Positions 44,849 to 52,929 of a DNA stretch of 64,000 nucleotides are shown here, one piece after another; within the stretch, counting starts at the first letter, position 1; each line of letters opens with the position of its first letter. Origin of the DNA: Chloroflexi bacterium AL-N1 (GTDB taxonomy: Bacteria; Chloroflexota; Chloroflexia; Chloroflexales; Roseiflexaceae); assembly GCA_013122435.1 (NCBI GenBank), contig WYDT01000014.1, positions 1 to 64,000 on the forward strand, given 5' to 3'. The notes under the pieces are model-generated. The model was not told the origin of the DNA, did no database searches, and was given only the letters and a program-made list of their open reading frames with translations. A program made the translations under genes and the position numbers.

Positions 44849-45640
44849 ATGAAAAGTCGTTTTATTGTTCTTGATACAGTACGCCGTGATGCGTTAGTGT
44901 CCTACGGAAATAATTGGATCAAAACTCCCCATCTCACACGCCTTGCTGAACACAGTATTGTTTCCGATAACCATTGGGTCGGTTCGCTCTCATGCATGCC
45001 GGTGCGCCACGAGTTTATGACCGGGCGTCACAAATTCCTGTATCGGGGATGGGGCCAATCGAACCGTTTGATGATAGTCGTGTGTCGTCACTGACGCAAA
45101 CCATTGATGTTATGCCTACCTTTCTCGATTTTCATGGGTGTGTTCTGCCGCCGCATGTTCAGGGACATTCTTTGTGGCGTGCCATGAATGGCGAGACCCT
45201 ACGTCGAGATGGTATCTTTGGATATTTGGTATGGCGTTAAACATTACCGATGGTTACTATGTCTATATGCGTAATCCAGTGAACGAAGATGCGGGTCCGC
45301 TTTATGCGTATACGGCGATGCCAAGTAGCGGATTGCGACAGTGGTATCCCCGTGAAAGCTATGATAAGGTGGAGATGGGACGTTATTTTGGGCATACCTG
45401 CAATCTACCGCTCTGCCTCTTTCCTGCACAAGGTACGCTCCCAATGGGGCATGCCGATGAGTCGTCTTATATGGCACGGCATCAGTTGTATGACATTATC
45501 GTTGATCCACAGCAGACGGCTCCTCTCTATGATCCTGAACGCGAAGCTTATTTTGCGCCACGAATCGCAGAGCACCTGCGGGCATATGAGGCACCATCGG
45601 AACAACACACAATTAAGTTTGGAAGGGGGGACAAGGGTAG
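44849..45640 (+). pseudogene. Sulfatase remnant with internal deletion
   Basis: The start reads FIVLDTVRRDALVSYGNNW..TPHLTRLAE, with the metal-binding LDTxRxD of sulfatases, then SCMPVRHEFMTGRHKFLYRGWG, where CMPVR is the C-x-P-x-R formylglycine site. The text then jumps directly to SLTQTIDVMPTFLDFHG, so roughly 200-250 residues of the middle are missing. Two frame changes follow (near 45060 and 45200). The end (NITDGYYVYMRNPV...YDPEREAYFAPRI) fits the sulfatase C-terminus. The formylglycine motif survives but the enzyme cannot be functional. Confidence 0.82.
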
Positions 45641-45651
45641 AACTGTGGAAA

Positions 45652-45726
45652 TGGTGGGCCGCCTAGGATTCGAACCTAGAACCGAGTCGTTATGAGCGAC
45701 GCGCTCTGCCATTGAGCTAGCGGCCC
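45652..45726 (-). tRNA. tRNA with CAU anticodon (elongator Met, or Ile2)
   Basis: On the minus strand, acceptor GGGCCGC pairs with GCGGCCC, the D-stem is GCTC/GAGC, the anticodon loop is CTCATAA (CAU) and the T-arm is CTAGG-TTCGAAT-CCTAG. The 3' CCA is encoded (45652-45654). The G1-C72 pair and the lack of the initiator GGG/CCC anticodon stem exclude an initiator tRNA. Sequence alone does not separate tRNA-Met from tRNA-Ile2 (lysidine-modified). The one mismatch is C27/U43. Confidence 0.93.
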
Positions 45727-45788
45727 TAAACTCCGTAATACTACCACGCTTTGGGGCGACACGCAAGCGTATACAGTACACTTAGAGC

Positions 45789-47225
45789 TTAAGCCTGACT
45801 CTCTGCAGGTGGTGTTTCTCCAACCGCTACTTCGGCCTGCTCAGTAAGTGGCAGGATGATCGTAAATGTGGTGTTTTTACCTTCCGCACTGACGACATTG
45901 ACATTGCCCCCATGCGCTTCAGCAATGTATTTAACAATAGGCAGACCAAGCCCACTACCCCCCATTGTCCGGGCGCGAGCCTTATCTGCGCGGTAGAAAC
46001 GATTCCAGATATGGGGGAGATGTTCTGCCGCGATTCCTGGCCCATCGTCGCTTACGCTGATCTGGGCAACGGTGTCGGCGCGTCGCAAACGTACATCGAT
46101 CTGGGTATCAGGCGGGGTATGGTTGATGGCGTTTTCGAGCAGGTTACGCAGGAGTTGGGTCAATCGCTCATAATCCCCCTGTACCGTAATCGCTTCTTCA
46201 ACCTGGGCGCGAATAGTATGCCCGGTGGTTTGGCGTGCCACGATTGCAGCGGTCTCCGTCACCAGTTGATCGAGTTGCACGGGGGCCTGGGCGATGACCT
46301 GCGCAGCGTCGGCGCGTGCTAGCATCAAAAGATCGTTGACCAGCCGTCGCATGCGTTGTGCTTCAGTAGTGGCTTCGCTAATCGAAAGGTCCCGTTCATC
46401 CTCTTCCAAATCACGTCGTAGCAGGTTGAGATTGGCCAGAATGACCGTGAGGGGTGAGCGTAATTCGTGTGAAGTGTCGGCGATAAACTGGCGCTGCTGA
46501 CCGATAGTGCGTTCGACCGTTGCGATCAATTCGTTGAGGGTACGTGCGAGTTGGCCGATCTCATCCTGCCGCTGTGATACCGGCACACGTTTGTGATAGT
46601 CGCCAGTGGTAGCCACAGTGGCAGCAGTACGTATCAATCGGTTGATCGGGGCCAGTGAGCGCTCGGTAACCAGAGCGGTACCGGTTACAGCCAGCACAAA
46701 TGCGAGGATGCCACAGAGAAGAAGTAATACTCGCGTTTGAGTGAGTATCCGCTGGGTCGGCACAAGTGACTCGGCCACGACCAGTATATCTCCAGCATAC
46801 TGCCCGGTCTGGATAGAAGTAATACGTATGCGCAGGAGATCACCACGCTCGGTATGCACATTGCCCATCACGGGCTGATTGGATCGCGCAGTCTCGAGTA
46901 ATGCGCTCGTTGTCGGTAGTCGATCATTGGCGAGATTGTCAGACGCGGCACGTACCTGTCCATCAGGACTGATTAACTCGACATAAATTTCGGGTGTGGC
47001 AAATTCGACAATCGGTGTGGTAGGGAGTAGCTTTGTCTCTGCATCGATCTCGACATCTCCCGCTACCAGCGCACGCGTCACAATATCGGCACGTTCTCGG
47101 AGTTGTTGATCAACTTCACGCAGTAAGTTTGTCTGGAGAATAAAGTAAAATGCGGTTGCAAAGAGCAGCACCGAACCACCTGTGATTAGTCCGCTGAGCA
47201 TAGTTAAGCGCAAGCGTAGCGACAC
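45789..47225 (-). CDS. Sensor histidine kinase
   Basis: A 478-residue inner-membrane kinase. TM1 is at about 11-30, an extracytoplasmic sensor at about 31-160 and TM2 at about 165-187. HAMP follows (about 188-240), then HisKA with DTSHELRSPLT (phospho-acceptor His253). The HATPase_c domain has its N-box at LLRNLLENAINH and G-boxes at DDGPGIAAEH and GGSGLGLPIVK. It forms an operon with the response regulator upstream (9-bp gap). The GTG start at 47225 follows AGAGGCA. The sensor domain has no recognised ligand motif. The pair is divergent from htpX, which suggests envelope-stress sensing. Confidence 0.93.
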   Translation of the reverse strand: MSLRLRLTMLSGLITGGSVLLFATAFYFILQTNLLREVDQQLRERADIVTRALVAGDVEIDAETKLLPTTPIVEFATPEIYVELISPDGQVRAASDNLANDRLPTTSALLETARSNQPVMGNVHTERGDLLRIRITSIQTGQYAGDILVVAESLVPTQRILTQTRVLLLLCGILAFVLAVTGTALVTERSLAPINRLIRTAATVATTGDYHKRVPVSQRQDEIGQLARTLNELIATVERTIGQQRQFIADTSHELRSPLTVILANLNLLRRDLEEDERDLSISEATTEAQRMRRLVNDLLMLARADAAQVIAQAPVQLDQLVTETAAIVARQTTGHTIRAQVEEAITVQGDYERLTQLLRNLLENAINHTPPDTQIDVRLRRADTVAQISVSDDGPGIAAEHLPHIWNRFYRADKARARTMGGSGLGLPIVKYIAEAHGGNVNVVSAEGKNTTFTIILPLTEQAEVAVGETPPAESQA

Positions 47226-47234
47226 GTGTTGCCT

Positions 47235-47903
47235 CTAATCTTCCCGTAATGAGTACCCGGCACCGCGGATGGTCTGGATGAGACGACTATGCCCCTCGGC
47301 TTCGAGTTTATCGCGCAGACGGGCAATGTGTACCTCGATGGCGTTACTCTCAACAGCCGCTTCCCTCCAGACACGGTCGAGGATTTGATCACGGCTGAGC
47401 ACCTGACGTGGGTTACGCATAAAGAGGAGGAGTAACTCATACTCGCGTGTTGTCAATTCAATGTTATAACCGTCGCGGCTGGCTTCACGTGTACCCATAT
47501 GGAGTTGCAGGTCGGCAAAGGTCAAAAGTTCTTCGGTCTGCGGTTGAGTCCGTCGGAACAAGGCACGAATACGCGCAAGTAATTCGTCAAAATCGAAAGG
47601 CTTTACCAGATAATCATCGGCACCGCTGTCCAATCCAGCAATCCGATCCGGTACCGCATCACGTGCTGTCAGCATGAGGATCGGTGCACTGGTGCCACGG
47701 CGGAGTCGACGACACAGCTCAAGTCCATCCATGCCCGGCAACATCACATCAAGAATGTACAGATCGATTTCCTCTTCACGGGCAATTCGCAACGCTTCTT
47801 CACCATCGGCAGCAAGGTGCACCTCATAGCCCTCGAAACGTAGTCCGCGACCTGTCACACTTCGGATTTTAGGGTCATCATCTACTACCAGTATTGTGAT
47901 CAT
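47235..47903 (-). CDS. OmpR-family response regulator
   Basis: A 222-residue regulator. The receiver domain has the acidic pair DDD (8-10), phospho-acceptor Asp52 (LYILDVMLPGMDG) and a conserved Lys near 104 (DYLVKPFDFDEL). A winged-helix DNA-binding domain follows (about 125-222: TTREYELLLLFMRNPRQVLSRDQILDRVW). The frame is open 16 codons further upstream, but the ATG at 47903 with GGAGGG as SD gives the standard length. Its operon partner is the kinase downstream. Repeats of ATGTCA spaced 11 bp apart in the divergent promoter region are a likely binding site. Confidence 0.93.
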   Translation of the reverse strand: MITILVVDDDPKIRSVTGRGLRFEGYEVHLAADGEEALRIAREEEIDLYILDVMLPGMDGLELCRRLRRGTSAPILMLTARDAVPDRIAGLDSGADDYLVKPFDFDELLARIRALFRRTQPQTEELLTFADLQLHMGTREASRDGYNIELTTREYELLLLFMRNPRQVLSRDQILDRVWREAAVESNAIEVHIARLRDKLEAEGHSRLIQTIRGAGYSLRED

Positions 47904-47940
47904 ATAGCCCTCCAAACGATGCCTATTGTAGCACATTGGC

Positions 47941-48022
47941 ATGTCATGCAAATGTCAACTATGCTTCATCCTGACGTAAGGTTGCTCAGGTATAACTAGA
48001 GATGTCAGAGATGAAATGACAT
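47941..48022. promoter_or_regulatory. ATGTCA repeats between the two-component operon and htpX
   Basis: ATGTCA occurs at 47941-47946 and 47952-47957, an 11-bp period typical of OmpR-family direct-repeat sites. It occurs again at 48002-48007, with an inverted TGACAT at 48017-48022. All four lie in the 168-bp divergent interval, so they could serve both promoters. No individual -35/-10 pair was assigned. Confidence 0.6.
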
Positions 48023-48071
48023 ATATTAATACAAAAGATAGTTCGGGTTTCATATATTTTGGAGGCAATAG

Positions 48072-48950
48072 GTGAATATTTTTAATTCGATAAAAACAAC
48101 AGCGTTGCTCGCAGGTCTTATGGCATTAATGGTCTTTGTCGGTCAGTTGCTTGGTGGAACTGGCGGTATGATTATCGCCTTCATTTTTGCTTTGCTGATG
48201 AATGGCGGTGCATACTGGTTCTCCGATAAATTGGCATTACGTATGTCTGGCGCACAAGAGGTGACGCCCGAAGAGGCTCCTGAGTTACATGGTATGGTTG
48301 CCGATCTGTCGCAACGGGCCAACTTACCTATGCCGCGCGTCTATATCATTCAGTCTGAGGCGCCAAATGCGTTTGCGACTGGACGCAATCCCCAGAATGC
48401 AGCTGTAGCCGCCACGACTGGTATTATGCAAATTCTGGATCGGGAAGAGCTAGCTGGGGTTATGGCACACGAACTGGCGCACATCAAAAATCGCGATACC
48501 CTGATCAGTGCGATCGCAGCAACCATTGCTGGTACGATCACATTTCTGGCCAACATGGCGCAGTGGGCACTGATCTTCGGTGGACTGGGTGGCAGCGACG
48601 AAGATGATGGTGGTATTGCTGGCCTTGTCGGCGGTATCCTGATGATCATTCTGGCACCGATTGCGGCGGTCATTATCCAAATGGCAATCTCGCGTGCACG
48701 TGAGTACAGTGCTGATGCGGTTGGTGCGCAAATTGTAGGCAACCCGATTGCCCTGGCCTCCGCATTGCGTAAACTCGAGTCGTGGATCCACAAGCGACCG
48801 ATGGCAGTCGATCCATCAACCGCGCACATGTACATCGTCAATCCATTAAGTGGAAGTACTATCGCAGGGTTGTTCAGCACGCACCCACCAATGCAGGAGC
48901 GGGTATCTCGTTTGGAGCAATTGGCCATGCAACGTCAAACGGCGATGTAG
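48072..48950 (+). CDS. htpX: HtpX-like membrane zinc metalloprotease (M48)
   Basis: A 292-residue inner-membrane protease. Two N-terminal TM helices (about 8-27 and 30-50) precede the zinc motif HELAH (133-137), with a third ligand probably the Glu of SRAREYSADAVGA (about 218). Two further hydrophobic stretches (about 145-165 and 180-205) complete the HtpX layout. Family knowledge: HtpX degrades misfolded membrane proteins. The GTG start at 48072 follows GGAGG by 6 bp. It is divergent from a two-component system, with shared candidate operator repeats. Length matches the family. Confidence 0.93.
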   Translation: MNIFNSIKTTALLAGLMALMVFVGQLLGGTGGMIIAFIFALLMNGGAYWFSDKLALRMSGAQEVTPEEAPELHGMVADLSQRANLPMPRVYIIQSEAPNAFATGRNPQNAAVAATTGIMQILDREELAGVMAHELAHIKNRDTLISAIAATIAGTITFLANMAQWALIFGGLGGSDEDDGGIAGLVGGILMIILAPIAAVIIQMAISRAREYSADAVGAQIVGNPIALASALRKLESWIHKRPMAVDPSTAHMYIVNPLSGSTIAGLFSTHPPMQERVSRLEQLAMQRQTAM

Positions 48951-48976
48951 TCGTATCGTAGCGCATGAGGGCGATC

Positions 48977-49023
48977 AGGGGTAGTATATGTGAGATGCAC
49001 TGATCTTGCACATGCTACCCTTT
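48977..49023 (+). terminator. Probable terminator after htpX
   Basis: GGGTAG at about 48979-48984 pairs with CTACCC, and TATGTG pairs imperfectly with CACATG, followed by TTT. The remaining roughly 300 bp up to the next gene (49326) hold no gene and no other obvious site. Confidence 0.62.
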
Positions 49024-49325
49024 CCGGTTGTACATCCGTTTAACTACTCCCAAAAGTCCTGCTACCTGACAGTTCCTCACACACTTGATGAACAGGATCA
49101 AAGTATGCTGGTTTCTGTATGTCGTGTTGTGCTAGGATCGCGCAAGCCGTGATATCGCCCGTCGGATGCTTGGTATCTCTTCATTAGTACGATATGTCCA
49201 CTGTTTCTTTCTTGTGCACAAATATCTCGACGGTAGTGATGGAATGGCATTGTGTATCTATTAACCAATATGTCCACAGTAACTTATTGCCGGATGTAGC
49301 TGGTGTCACAGGAGGATATAGACCA

Positions 49326-50027
49326 ATGCCTATTCGCTATGCTATCTACAAAAATAAACAGTCGTATAAACCCAATGACTATACCGCCAATGTGCAATTG
49401 ACTGGTGTGGCTGATGTCCACGAACTTGCTGAACGTATGATTACTCAGGGATCAACTGTATCAAAAGATGTCATTTTGCAAGTGCTAGAAGAGACAACCT
49501 GTGCTATTGAAACATTGATAACCGATGGATGGCGTGTCAATCTGCCATTTGTGGCCATCTACCCCAGTGTCCGTGGTGTTTTTAACAATCCGGCAGATGT
49601 CTTTACTACTGCGCGTCATCAGATTGATGCTGGTGCATCTATTAGTCCACGGTTACGCTCCACCATCCGTGCCGATGCTCAACTTGAGAAAGTAGCGGTG
49701 CATCAGTCATCGCCACTACCTCTTGAATACGTTGATGTCAACAGTGGTGAAGTGAACAAACAATTGACACCTGGTGGTCTGGGAAAACTGCAGGGGAGTC
49801 GGCTCCGGTTTGATCCGCAGGATCCACAGCAGGGTATCTTCTTCGTTGCCGGTGATAGTCATTTCACCGAGGTGCCGCTCGTTGCTGTCAACAAGCATAA
49901 CGAATTGGTCTTTAGTGTACCCCGAGACCTGTCCCCCGGCGATTATCAGTTAGAAGTGCGAGTCGTCAATCGTAGCGATTCTGAACTGCATGTTGGTCGA
50001 CTCACCAACACCCTGACAGTGCCATAA
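49326..50027 (+). CDS. HU-like DNA-binding domain protein with DUF4469-type C-terminal domain
   Basis: A 233-residue protein. The N-terminal 110 residues (IRYAIYKNKQ, VHELAERMITQGSTVSKDVILQVLEE, VNLPFVAIYPSVRGVF) resemble the divergent HU/IHF-like domain that accompanies DUF4469. The C-terminal part (about 130-233: GGLGKLQGSRLRFDPQDPQQGIFFV, LSPGDYQLEVRV) is the DUF4469-type beta domain. The exact role is unknown: nucleoid association is inferred from fold, not shown. The ATG at 49326 follows AGGAGG; earlier in-frame codons lack an SD. It is monocistronic and followed by a good terminator. Confidence 0.8.
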   Translation: MPIRYAIYKNKQSYKPNDYTANVQLTGVADVHELAERMITQGSTVSKDVILQVLEETTCAIETLITDGWRVNLPFVAIYPSVRGVFNNPADVFTTARHQIDAGASISPRLRSTIRADAQLEKVAVHQSSPLPLEYVDVNSGEVNKQLTPGGLGKLQGSRLRFDPQDPQQGIFFVAGDSHFTEVPLVAVNKHNELVFSVPRDLSPGDYQLEVRVVNRSDSELHVGRLTNTLTVP

Positions 50028-50054
50028 ATCCTTTGAGATTATCGCTAGTGCTGT

Positions 50055-50087
50055 AAGCGTCGAATGAGCACATTGCGACGCTTTTTT
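50055..50087 (+). terminator. Rho-independent terminator
   Basis: AAGCGTCG (50055-50062) pairs with CGACGCTT (50076-50083), followed by a T-run to 50087. It ends the HU-like gene. Confidence 0.88.
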
Positions 50088-50276
50088 ATTTCAAATGTAG
50101 CGTATGATGTAGTGAAGATTATCAACCTCTAAAGCACGTAGTCCTTTTGATACAGCAAGCAGCTATGCTCAAAAGGCACACATATCAATGCTTTTGGGTC
50201 GATACCTAAAGCCAGGAACTATTGTAAGGTAGTAATGTAATAAACGTTTTTAGTTATGCTTTAGGGAGTTGAATCA

Positions 50277-51083
50277 ATGACTGCAACGATACTCGTTATT
50301 GGTAGTACGGGAATGTTGGGTAAATCGGTGGTGTGGCAATTACTGACTGATGGTTATAACGTTCGTCTGTTCAGTCGTACGCCCAACAAAGTAGCTGCGG
50401 AGTTGAGTGCCGTATGTAATGTTGTAGGTGGCGATATTGAGGATGAAAACTCCGTTGAAAATGCCTTGCGCGGTTGTGACGGAGTTCATCTAAATCTCAA
50501 TGGTGGTACCGACCCGGATCTGGAATATCGTGGAGCAAAGGTTGTCGCACGGGTCGCAGCACGCCACAACATCCAGCGCATTACCTATCTTTCAGGCGCC
50601 ACCGTATGTGAAGAGAATGGCTGATTTGGGGACACACAAGCTAAATACCAGGCCGAGACAGCCATTCGCGAGTCGGGTGTGCCATATACGATCTTTCGCG
50701 CCACCTTCTTTATGGAGTCGCTACCACGTTATGTACAGGGAACTCGTGCCAGCATTATTGGCTCACAGCCGTTGCCATATCACTGGGTCGCGGCCACCGA
50801 TTACGCGCACATGGTTGCGGGTGCGTATGCGAATCCTGCTGCAGCCAACCAAACGTTGTATGTCCATGGCCCGCGAAAGTACACTGTCGAGGAAGCGCTA
50901 AAACACTACTGTGTTATTGTCTATCCCCGGGCGCGTGTTTCGCATTTACCCTTCTGGGCTGCAACACTGATTGCAAAACTTGGTGGTCAAAAGGATCTGG
51001 AATTTGTGGCCAATGTCGCAGGAAATGCTTTCTCGGTGAGTAACCAATATTGGTATAAACGGTCATATTCGGCATATGGGTGA
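50277..51083 (+). pseudogene. NmrA-like NAD(P)-binding protein with in-frame TGA
   Basis: The N-terminus ATILVIGSTGMLGKSVVWQLL is a Rossmann dinucleotide site. The frame stops at TGA (50622-50624) after SGATVCEENG and continues in the same frame with FGDTQAKYQAETAIRESGVPYTIFRATFFME. A Trp (TGG) at this point would fit the family. The 3' end after NAFSVSNQYW is also shorter than usual. Family knowledge: NmrA/atypical SDR proteins act as redox sensors or reductases. A single transition plus the truncated end points to a decayed gene. Confidence 0.82.
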
Positions 51084-51148
51084 TTTCTCTCAATTTGACA
51101 CGAAGTTCAACAAGTACATGTTGTTGAGCTTGCTCCTTTGTGCAACCA

Positions 51149-51190
51149 GTGTGTCCGGTAAAGCTGCTACACACCCTGAACCGGACACAC
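51149..51190. terminator. Bidirectional hairpin between convergent genes
   Basis: GTGTGTCCGG (51149-51158) pairs perfectly with CCGGACACAC (51181-51190) across a 22-nt loop. It separates the broken NmrA-like gene (plus) from the VOC gene (minus). There is no long T-run on either side. Confidence 0.62.
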
Positions 51191-51199
51191 CCGTCATGC

Positions 51200-51595
51200 C
51201 TAGGCTTTATCTGGCATGGTGTTAGATATATCGATGTTTTGCTGCAACAGCAGTTGATTCCCGTCTGGGTCAGTGATCATCACCGAGATGCCCCACGGGT
51301 GACGCTCCAATGGCGGCAGATTCAGTCCTTTGGTCTGCAATTCGGCGTAGTCCGCCTCGATGTCAGTCGTGACCAAAATAAAAATGGTGTCGCGACTATT
51401 GGAGTCCTCCCAGGTGGAGAGGACGATGGCAGTTGCTGCTCCGGGGGGCACGAGTTCGATCCAGCGAACCCCTTCCATTTCCATGTGTTCCATGTTCAGG
51501 CGCTCGGTGAAGCCGAGCAGGTTTGTGTAGAAGTTAAGGGAGGCTTGTTGATCGGTTACGGGAATCCCCAACAGGTCAATGTGTTGGATGTTCAT
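51200..51595 (-). CDS. VOC-superfamily (glyoxalase/bleomycin-resistance-like) protein
   Basis: A 131-residue protein with one VOC unit of two beta-alpha-beta-beta-beta repeats: IQHIDLLGIPVTDQQASLNFY opens it and ISVMITDPDGNQLLLQQ closes it. The metal-ligand positions His5 and the late acidic/Gln position are plausible. Family knowledge: members include glyoxalase I, dioxygenases and drug-binding proteins; the substrate is unknown. The ATG at 51595 has AAAGGAA about 9 bp upstream and is chosen over two earlier ones. It follows an AraC-type regulator by 14 bp, so the regulator probably controls it. Confidence 0.88.
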   Translation of the reverse strand: MNIQHIDLLGIPVTDQQASLNFYTNLLGFTERLNMEHMEMEGVRWIELVPPGAATAIVLSTWEDSNSRDTIFILVTTDIEADYAELQTKGLNLPPLERHPWGISVMITDPDGNQLLLQQNIDISNTMPDKA

Positions 51596-51609
51596 GAGCA
51601 TGTTCCTTT

Positions 51610-52491
51610 TCATGTGTTGAACGATACACTCATAGTAGCGGGTTCCCATTGTAAAAATCGGTCATGTTCACGTGTCTTCTGCTCGATCAGGTCATAATAA
51701 CCCGAAAAATAGTCGACTGGGGACATACCGACTAATAATCGAAATTCGCGGACCAAGTGTGATGCATCATGGAACCCATGTCGCACCGCGAGTTGTTCCA
51801 AAGTCCTACCATAGTGAGCGCACTCCGGCGCGTAAAGGATACGATCCAGACGGGCGATGCGTGAAAATTGTTTTGGGGATACGCCAACGAGTTGCCGAAA
51901 CACGCGCCCGAATTGACGCTCGCTCAAGTTGACTTCGTGGGCGAGGGCCGCGATACTGACCTGGCGTCGCCGTATTTGCTGTGCTGCGTAGGTGATTCGA
52001 TCATAATGCGTTGATGTGACCTGACGATGCATGAAAAAAGCGACGAGCGGATAGGCCCATTGCGGGGTGAGTAGCGCATGGTACAGCTGTTCCTCCAACA
52101 GCCGCACCTCACCAGGCATGTAGAAATAGTCCAGAGGCATGAGAGCGTACGGTTGGTGATCAGTCGTGTCGCTGTGGCGAAACATGGCCCAACCACCTGG
52201 ACAAAAGCGCACGCCGATCATCGCCGAACCGCTCACGCCGACTTGTCGCACCTGCATTGCATGGGCAAAAGGCCGCACCAACCAACTTGACGCACACTCA
52301 AACGGCACATCCGTACCCAGAGGAATGGCCTGTGATTGTCCCTCAAATTGAAACAGCATTTCTGCTCGCCCCTCTGCCGAAATTATTTCACTGGGCGGCA
52401 TCATAGTCGGCGCGAGCAAGCGCCAGAAGCACTCAATCGTGTTGGAAAGTGCTGTCGGCGGGCATACCTGCTCATAGTGATAGTCGGGCAT
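51610..52491 (-). CDS. AraC-family transcriptional regulator
   Basis: A 293-residue regulator. The N-terminal half resembles the DUF6597-type sensor found in many AraC proteins (LSNTIECFWRLLAP, IGVRFCPGGWAMF). The C-terminal 100 residues are the HTH_18 double-HTH domain: VSIAALAHEVNLSERQFGRVFRQLVG (first) and TLEQLAVRHGFHDASHLVREFRLLVGMSP (second). The ATG at 52491 follows GGGAGTG. It is the first gene of a two-gene operon with the VOC protein. The effector is unknown. Confidence 0.92.
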   Translation of the reverse strand: MPDYHYEQVCPPTALSNTIECFWRLLAPTMMPPSEIISAEGRAEMLFQFEGQSQAIPLGTDVPFECASSWLVRPFAHAMQVRQVGVSGSAMIGVRFCPGGWAMFRHSDTTDHQPYALMPLDYFYMPGEVRLLEEQLYHALLTPQWAYPLVAFFMHRQVTSTHYDRITYAAQQIRRRQVSIAALAHEVNLSERQFGRVFRQLVGVSPKQFSRIARLDRILYAPECAHYGRTLEQLAVRHGFHDASHLVREFRLLVGMSPVDYFSGYYDLIEQKTREHDRFLQWEPATMSVSFNT

Positions 52492-52574
52492 CGGTGACAC
52501 TCCCAATTATGTCCAAAATGTGTTTGATTGATCGTCTACCGTTTACTATGTAACTCACCAAATACCTTTGCTAC

Positions 52575-52793
52575 TCAGTGTATGAATGTTCTCTGGGCAA
52601 TGCTGTTTGCCGGTGCTTTGTTACGTATTTGGTAGTAAAGGTGGTGTCTGGATAAGAGGGATATAGACTTCGCGTTGAGAGTTATGCTGCGATAAACCTG
52701 GTGAAACAAAGAACAGGTGGCGACAAGCAATATAATACTACATGTCATTATCTTCGCCCAAACGCGCCTTTGTTCAATGATGTTCTCCTTCAT
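52575..52793 (-). pseudogene. Possible small secreted-protein remnant (frameshifted)
   Basis: The frame starts MKENIIEQRRVWAKIMTCS and runs into a hydrophobic, signal-like stretch (IILLVATCSLFHQ). Shifting by one base after CSLF gives FVSPGLSQHNSQREVYIPLIQ and a stop about 20 codons on. VYIPLI resembles the YLPL-type tail of other secreted proteins in this window. No good SD is seen. The rest of the 52507-52929 gap shows nothing else. Confidence 0.3.
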
Positions 52794-52929
52794 AAACTAC
52801 TCATGATCCCCATAATGTGGTGTTTGATGGTTGTGTGTATTTGTTAGCTCGGGAATTTCTCTGATACGCTGTATTATACTTGAATCAGGGTTTTCTTACA
52901 ATACAAAAAGTATGGTGCTGTTTTGTTAG

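Noticed and set aside
45640..45695. Peptide GRLGFEPRTESL at the end of the sulfatase-remnant frame
   Set aside because: It is the antisense translation of the tRNA gene, not part of a protein.
50622..50624. TGA in the NmrA-like gene considered as selenocysteine
   Set aside because: No SECIS-like hairpin was evident, the family context suggests Trp, and the gene is also clipped at its end.
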